DNA from: Chionis minor
Lineage: Eukaryota > Chordata > Aves > Charadriiformes > Chionididae
Direction of reading: 5' to 3'
Length of the DNA stretch: 64,000 nt
NCBI GenBank assembly: GCA_013398295.1
Contig: VZSF01006833.1
Location: 330,601-394,600, forward strand
A program made the position numbers and the translations under genes. How positions within the stretch are numbered: the stretch's first letter is position 1; every line of letters starts with the position of its first letter. Shown here piece by piece: positions 13,337 to 64,000 of this stretch. Under the pieces are notes generated by a model. It made no database searches and was not told the origin of the DNA. It saw only the letters and a program-made list of their open reading frames with translations.

Positions 13337-14813
13337 GGATGTTCACTAAAGACGTACTATATCATAGTAAATACTGTATTTATTAATTTATTATTAGTAT
13401 TATAAGTATGTAATATTAGTTAATATTTGTTAAAAATATATATATTGGGGGGACAAAATGTTAAGGCATAATGCGGACAGCCTATTTCACTTGCAGTTTT
13501 CTATTCCTGCAGACAGTAGTCCCGTCCTCACCTCATGGTTTTTTTTTTTTCTTACTTGTCTGATCCCTCAGTGAAATGATTCAGCTCACTAAGCAGGTCG
13601 GAACCTAATCCGACAGGTGGAAAATGAACTTTTGAAGCTTTAGTGAGCTGATTTGGTTTGTGGGTGGGTCGGAGAAGCATCAGAAGAAGGTCAAAGGAGG
13701 TTGGAGTGGTGCTCTGCAGCCGGGCAGGGGACTGCATGGACCAGTCCCTGGTTCAGTGGTGCTGAGCTGTCTTGTCTCGTTTTCTTGAGTATGGGAGACA
13801 TCATGATGGTGAATTTTCCGGAGTACGAATCAGATTGTTGTTGTTAATAAACCTGATGAACAAACGGGGCTTCCGTGATCATGTCCTTGCCTATAAGTAA
13901 AATTATTTTTTGTTCTTAAAGTGCTTACTGGCAGTTCCTGGACTTTAATACTTGGAAATTGGTTACTCTCTTGTTGCAAGAGAGGATATTCAGTGTTTAA
14001 TCAAGACTGTTTCCATGAGCTAAAATTTGTGGTTTATAGAATCTTGTTTTTTATTTTTATTTTGTAGTTCACCTTAACAGATCCTCTAGAGTTTGCTGTG
14101 AGTCTACTTCTTATGTACAGCTCTGAAGTAATCTCTTGCTCCTATCTTTGAATTTTTGTCTGCATTACCTTTGACAAGCACAACAGAGAAAAGCCCCTCC
14201 AGTAGCATTTGGGTGCTTCTTAAAGGTGTTAAGACTAATATTGTTTGTGTGTATAATGCTCTTAGTGAACACATTAGACAAAAAGTGCTGTAAAAGTATG
14301 AAGTCCACTTTCAGTTACTCCTAGCTGCACATTTGACAGTCTAAAGCAGAGAACAAGAAATTGCAAAACTCTTACAAGACGGAAGAGCATAATGTGACTG
14401 TTTAAGCATTTTAAAGCCAAAGATAATGTCAGCAGAATAAATTCATGCTGTGTTTCTAAGCGTCTTTGTTTTCCTCAGTCCTTTTTTCTCTTTATTTGCA
14501 CTGTTAGTTCTTTTCAAATAGGTGAGAGTAGCAGTGTCACGTATAATATACAAAATACAGTGGGTTAGAGAACTAGAATGCTTATTCAGAAATAAATGTA
14601 AACTATTATACAGAAGTTTAATATTTAAAATTAAGTATTTCCATAGTTTCCAGTATTGTTTTCAGAATAATAATTTTTAGTATTTTGCACAAGGGGTTGA
14701 CTATGCGTTTGATAGAGACTTCCCTTTTACTGAGCTTAAGTTTCCTCTCTTTCAGTAAGGATATATACAAATGAGCCAATTAAGTATGGTCTGATGCTTT
14801 TTTTTCTTTTCAG

Positions 14814-58853
<44,040 letters not shown>

Positions 58854-61800
58854 GTAAGTACCTCGGGTGATAATTGTGCAAAACTAGAGGTACTTTCAAT
58901 GGCAAACATTTCAAATGTGTCTCTACTGTTTACTGATTATTTCCAGAAGTAATGCTAGGCGTGAAATGTGGTATTTTAGGAAATACTTTTTCTGACTACA
59001 TGAAATCCCTGCTCAAGAAGTTGTAAAGAAGCAGGATTTCTGGTTTTGTGATAAAGAATAACTGTTTTTCTAATATAATATTACATGTGGTTTGTAAAAG
59101 ACTGTTTTCAGTATTAGACAACTCTGATCCTGTGAGAAAGGTCACTTTTATCTGTTTGATCAGTGTTAAGGTTTGTTTATTCTGTGTGTGTGTGTTCACA
59201 GGTACGTACCTACATGCTGCTTTGTGCTCTCTCACGTGCACTATAGTTAGTCACTTCATACCTTCAATGTGTACAGTATCACGCTATAAGTTAGAAAAGA
59301 GATTACAAATTTTAACTGTATTTTCCTTTACGGCACCCGGTTTTCAACAGTGAGTACCCATTATTGGAGGATGTTAAGATACTCTCACTGCAGTCTGCTG
59401 GATTAGTCCAATTAATTGATCAAAATCTCTAGAAGTGTGAGGAGTGACTTTTTAACTGGGATGTAGGTTATCAGAGGCGCTGCCAGTTATTTTCAAGAGG
59501 TGAGTCGATTAGAACAGGTGACTACACAACAGATATTTTGATTATAAAGAAAGTAAAGACTACAAGAGGAAGTAAGGATGAGGGATATACTGATAGTTGT
59601 GCATGGCTTTCCTGCTGAAGGGGTGGAATCCATTATTAATATATTATTAGTAGCATTATCAATTATTGCTTAATAGGCAAACTGATAAATTGGAGCTGAC
59701 AGATTTTCATTGGTCTTTGTGCTCCCCTTCATGGTACTTTTCCTTGATGAGAAAGAGTTTCCTAGGTATGGCGATGACTGCCCAGAGATGAATGTTGTTT
59801 ATATATGAATGATAGTGTTGATGTCTAATAGTTTAATTAATTAGAGGTGTATGGTTTTATTTCCTGAAGCTGTAATTTCTTCCGTTAAAGGAATTAAAAG
59901 TCAATCGAAGAGAGTTATGGCTTGAATAAATTGTTATATAATAAATTGATGCTGTGGATCCCAGCTGTTCTTTATTCATTTGGCAGCTTGTGCGAAAATA
60001 GAGAGAGAGGAGGGAAGAGATTCTCAATTATTGTATTTTTTTTTTTAGTTTCCTATTAAATCCAAGATGGGGATTCTCACTCTGGCTGGTGTACAGAGCG
60101 CTTTCCTGGCTCTGCGTGCTGTGCGGCAGACGGTACGGTTTATAGACCTCCAAGCCAGATGTCTCCTGGGAAAGAGACATAGCCATTACTGGTGACTTGT
60201 TTGAAAAGATGCTCTGGCACCTCTGCTCTCTTCTCCACCTAATGTTGTGGACGCAGTGGCAGTCATTTGAAGGCTAGAGCCATAGACTGAAGGAAACTGC
60301 TGGCGTTCCTCTGTATAAACAAAAAAGCAGCTAGTTTTAAGGCTTCGTTCCTGCTAGTATTTTGGTGAAAAATTGAAAATTTGGGGCTTAGTGGTGTTTT
60401 GGACTATGATCAAATGAAAAACCCGCCTTTTAAGGCTGAGTCTGGGAAAGGTAGCTACTCCAGGAGGGACGTGATGCGTCTCGTAATCAAGAGAGAGAAT
60501 CAGGAATTGATGAACAATCAGAAGTCTGCAGAGGGGATTCAGGCAGTGTGTGGCACGGTTAAAGATTGATGTGGTAAGGTCAGCAGAGACTAGGAACTAG
60601 GAAGAGTTCTTAAAGTCTTAGAACGGTGTTAGGAGGGAGGAGCTGGGGTAAAGTGAGAGCAGAACAGAGCAGATTGTAGGGAGCTTGTGTAGCAGTAAAT
60701 TATATGGTGGATTGTGATTGTAGAAGTGGAAGAAACTAGTTTAGAGACAGGATTTATGAACAGAGATGATTTTAGTGGTAGGATGGAAGTTTTTTCAGGG
60801 TCAAGAACTAAGATTTTTTTTTTTTTTTAAAGACTAAAATGTATTGCATAAGCAGAATAACAAGGACCACGATTCCTGTATTTTAATTGCACAGGATAAA
60901 AAATGTACTTGCCAATTAGTAATTCTGAAAATATTCCACTTTTCCTACTATTTGAACTTGAATTAATTTTTTTCCTTAGATAAATCTAAGGGGGAAAAAA
61001 ATCCCACCATTCATAACGTTATTTTCCTGATTAGATTATTTTTTTTTAAGAGCTTTGTTTACATTAGTTTAGAAAATAGCTGCAAAAATGTCAATTCAGA
61101 TGAAACACTTGAGAACCCTAAAGGAAAATTGCTGTCATCATCTTCTCTAAAAACAGGGTGGACTACAGACAGCGCAGCAAGCCTTCCCCAGTTGAAAGCC
61201 CTGTCTACTGTTCAGGGCTGCTACAATAGAGAATGAGAGTTTATGATGTGTTGGGGTTTTTTCTGAGCTTATGTATTTTGTATGAAACTTCATTTAATTT
61301 TTTAGTTACCTATTTGTGATTTATTTAATTTTTCCAATGTATTTTAGACTACTTTTTTATTTGATTGGGCCAGATGGGCTATCAGAAACGTGGCGTAAAG
61401 TATTTGTTCTGTTTGAAAGCATGGTGATACATGTTCCTGAGTTAGATTTGATCTGCAACTTCCATTTCCCCTGTTGAAGGTACAGCTGTGTACTGTGATG
61501 GTGTATCACACCATAGATGACTTTTAAAAGTATTGCATTGCTAGAAGAAAATCCATTTGGGAGAGTTCTGCCACGGATACTTTAAAATTATTTCCATGTT
61601 GGCTGTGTATTTTGAGAAAACTGTCAATGTTCTGGTGGGAACTTAGAACAGGACGTGGGTCAAAAGCCTGATAGAAGTAGTTGTATGATCATAAAATCAC
61701 AAACTGGCTGTGGTTGGAAGGAACCTCTGGAGATCATCTAGTCTAACTCCCCTGCTTAGAGCTGGTTGCTCAAGGCTGTGCCCATTTGTGTTTTGAGTGT

Positions 61801-64000
61801 CTCCAAAAATGGAGGCTCTGCGACATGCCTGGGAAACCTCTTCTAGTGCTTGGCCACTCTCACAGTAATTTCTTTTTCTTAATTTTGAGTTGAATGTCTT
61901 GTATTTCAGTCTGTGTCTGTTGCCTCTTGTCACTGGGCACTGATGCAAAAGGACTTGATTCGCTTTTCTCTGTGGAAAAGGAAACTGCCAACAATGTGCA
62001 CTTTGGCGTATCTGGTAAATTAATCTTTGCTTAGTGGTTTAGATAAACGTTAGCACAGAAAACATTAGCATCTCTTTATTTATTGGGGTGCTGTACTGTG
62101 AAACTTTGTCCTACTGCCCTGTGTTGCCAGTAGATGGAGTATGTTGCATATTATTTTGCTATCTTGCAGTTGCTTCCTTTAGTGTTACATCTACTGTATG
62201 AGGAAGAATTGGTTTTTACAGTCTTACCTTTTTTTGCAGTATTTAACAATAATGTATTGTAGTGATAGACTGCAGATTTTATGTTTTCTTTGTAGAGAAG
62301 ATGTTTTATGCCGTATGATAAATACAATAGTCGTGAAAATGACATTTCAAGCATATAACAAAATTAAAATATTTTGTGTTATGGGAAGTATTAAAAATAT
62401 CATTTTATGAAATGAGAAGTAAACGAACTGGTAACTTTTCCCAGTACTTGAAGTGATTAGTGGTCTCTATAGAAAGAACTGTAGGGAGATCAAGCAGGGA
62501 TAGAAAAAACTGCTGCAGAAAATCTAGTTCCGAAATAAATAATTTTGTGTGCATTTTTGTGGTTGGTTGGGTTTTTTGGTTTTGGGTTGGTTTTTTTTTT
62601 TTGCTAAATGGTGATCTTTGCTGTCATACGAAGCTACCTGTTTCTGCTTTATAATGGAAAGGAGATTTTGTTTTGGCAGGAGTATTTCCAAAAAGATTTT
62701 TAGAAAGAAAAGGTCTTTTGTTTATAATCTTTCTCGGAAACCATTTTATTCTCAGTCTATCTGATTTTTCATCTGTTTAGTCTTTTCTTTGACACCTCTG
62801 CTACAGTGGTGTCCGTGACCGCTGTACGTGAGGCATTCATATGGCTGCAGTAATACCTTATCAAAGGACATTGCAGACCACATGCCATATGGCTTTTGTT
62901 ATTTTAACTACTTTTTGCCTTTAGAAATAGTTCTGAATTTGGATTCAGAATTTGGATACTGGCACGTGAAGAGTCATCCGGATGCTAATGTTAAAATCCT
63001 AGTAGCTGGTGATGTTTTGTCATGAATCCTACACTTGCTACTTTTTCTTTTCTCCTCCTGCTCTCCAGAAAAGGGATTTGACTTGTATTAATTCTCATGT
63101 GAGATAGAGACAAGTTCTGTAACTTGACAAACACCATTAAAAATGATTTTCTGGAATTTGAGGACACCTTTGTCCTTTGAGAACATCAGAGCTGAGACAA
63201 CTGTCTATTTTTATTTCTTTACCATTTTGTTTTGAGTAGGGTAGGAGTTAGCCTTCTGGATGAGACTAGTTTGATCTCCTTTGTCTGATGCTGGCTTCAA
63301 CCAGATGCTTTAAAAGGCAGTTACAAACATTTGAGCAATAAAAATAATTTTTTTTCCATGCCTGATTTTGAAGGAAATACCATCTTAGCTGATTCTGAAT
63401 TGTTTAACAGTTCTTCTAAAACTCATAGGCTTTGTAATTCTTCTAATCTAAAATGCTGTTTAGTGAATTTGTGGGTGTTTTAATAAATCCTGACTGCCTG
63501 TTGTTTTTTGGAATCCCATCAAACTTTTGGACTCGGTGATATCTAGTGGTAAAGAAATTGTCTTTCATCACTATTACATATCTGCCTCTTGAATTAATCA
63601 AATGTCTTTTTTTCTCTGCCAGAGGGCAAAGAGGGTCCTACAATTGACCTGATCGGTGACTTTTTTGTATTGTCTTGTGTTATTCATCGCTTTTTTGACT
63701 CAGTAATGCAAGAGTGTTCAGCCTGCCTTAAGAAAGAAGTTTTCCTGAAAGCATTCATTAGCACCACCTTTCTTACAGATACGGTAAAAGGAGAGACTTT
63801 TTAGAAAAAATCTTTTTAATAAGTTTTTCTAAAATAATTTTTTTCCCCTCAGTGGTACACACAAATGATGTAACAAAAACCAGTTTTTGGACCCTTTAGG
63901 TAATACCTTACTCTTTCCTCCCTTCTGAAAATTGGCAACGTCTGCTTTAAATTGTTTAAAGACTTGGTGTAAAGTTTCTGTCTGCAGAAGTTACTGGTTT
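58854..64000 (+). other. ATAD2B: ATAD2B intron 24 (runs off the right edge)
   Basis: At least 5.1 kb without a recognisable ATAD2B exon. Contains a CR1 fragment at 61687 and a G/T-rich tract near 62562-62604. A purine-rich, somewhat GC-richer stretch at 60060-60740 gives a 62-codon ORF of no recognised family. Confidence 0.8.
61687..61955 (-). mobile_element. CR1 LINE 3' fragment
   Basis: GATCATAAAATCACAAACTG then GGTTGGAAGGAACCTCTGGA, GATCATCTAGTCTAACTCCC, and far end CTGTTGCCTCTTGTCACTGG. Diverged, 5'-truncated, antisense to ATAD2B. The minus-strand ORF here is not a gene. Confidence 0.92.

Larger units (their letters stand above)
1..14813 (+). other. ATAD2B: ATAD2B intron 1 (3' part)
   Basis: No exon of ATAD2B was found here. 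The first 75 bases are CpG-rich (GCGGGCGGTCGCGGCGGCG), fitting the shore of a promoter island, so exon 1 is probably a short distance to the left. The intron holds CR1 fragments at 10223 and 13175, CpG-dense patches at 3058, 4136 and 7549, a G/T-rich tract near 7950 and many short T runs. The ORFs are short, overlap on both strands and lack recognisable domains. Confidence 0.8.

Noticed and set aside
62828..63025. ORF in intron 24 as the next ATAD2B exon
   Set aside because: The family continues with an Arg/Lys/Ser-rich segment after exon 24; this ORF has none of it and its phase does not fit.

Overview
The window is vertebrate nuclear DNA, almost certainly from a bird. Six CR1 LINE fragments carry the avian-type 3' end, with tandem copies of the octamer ATTCTATG. 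Introns are AT-rich and all genes seen have vertebrate GT-AG splicing. No prokaryotic, viral or organellar gene was seen.

The window is dominated by one plus-strand gene, ATAD2B, which encodes an ATPase-family AAA plus bromodomain chromatin protein and is a paralogue of ATAD2. By reading splice sites and codon phase I place 23 consecutive coding exons between 14814 and 58853. They join to 3175 bases in one open frame (1058 codons plus 1 base) with no stop or frameshift. Exon numbers assume that the missing N-terminal coding exon (exon 1) lies just left of position 1. The CpG-rich first 75 bases fit the edge of a promoter CpG island. The C-terminal exons lie to the right of 64000. Residue numbers below count from the first codon of exon 2.

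Layout: 1-14813 is the 3' part of a long intron 1, with two CR1 fragments and three CpG-dense patches. 14814-27601 (exons 2-10) encodes the low-complexity, acidic and basic N-terminal half. 28347-38492 (exons 11-16) encodes the active AAA1 ATPase domain, with Walker A, Walker B, sensor and arginine fingers. 42362-47126 (exons 17-20) encodes a linker and the degenerate AAA2 domain. 47437-50307 (exons 21-22) encodes the bromodomain. 53926-58853 (exons 23-24) encodes the post-bromodomain helical and basic region. 58854-64000 is intron 24.

The introns hold the accessory content: six CR1 fragments (one joins a decayed ORF1 esterase region directly to a CR1 3' tail), a MIR-like SINE, a hAT-like MITE, a likely ancient L3/CR1 remnant, and a minus-strand patch in intron 15 that reads like the C-terminal part of an L1-type ORF1. 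The most biologically testable observation is a weak donor after exon 21. Read-through reaches an in-frame stop after four codons and then a canonical polyadenylation signal, which would predict an ATAD2B form cut within the bromodomain. I found no tRNA, rRNA, CRISPR or second intact protein gene.
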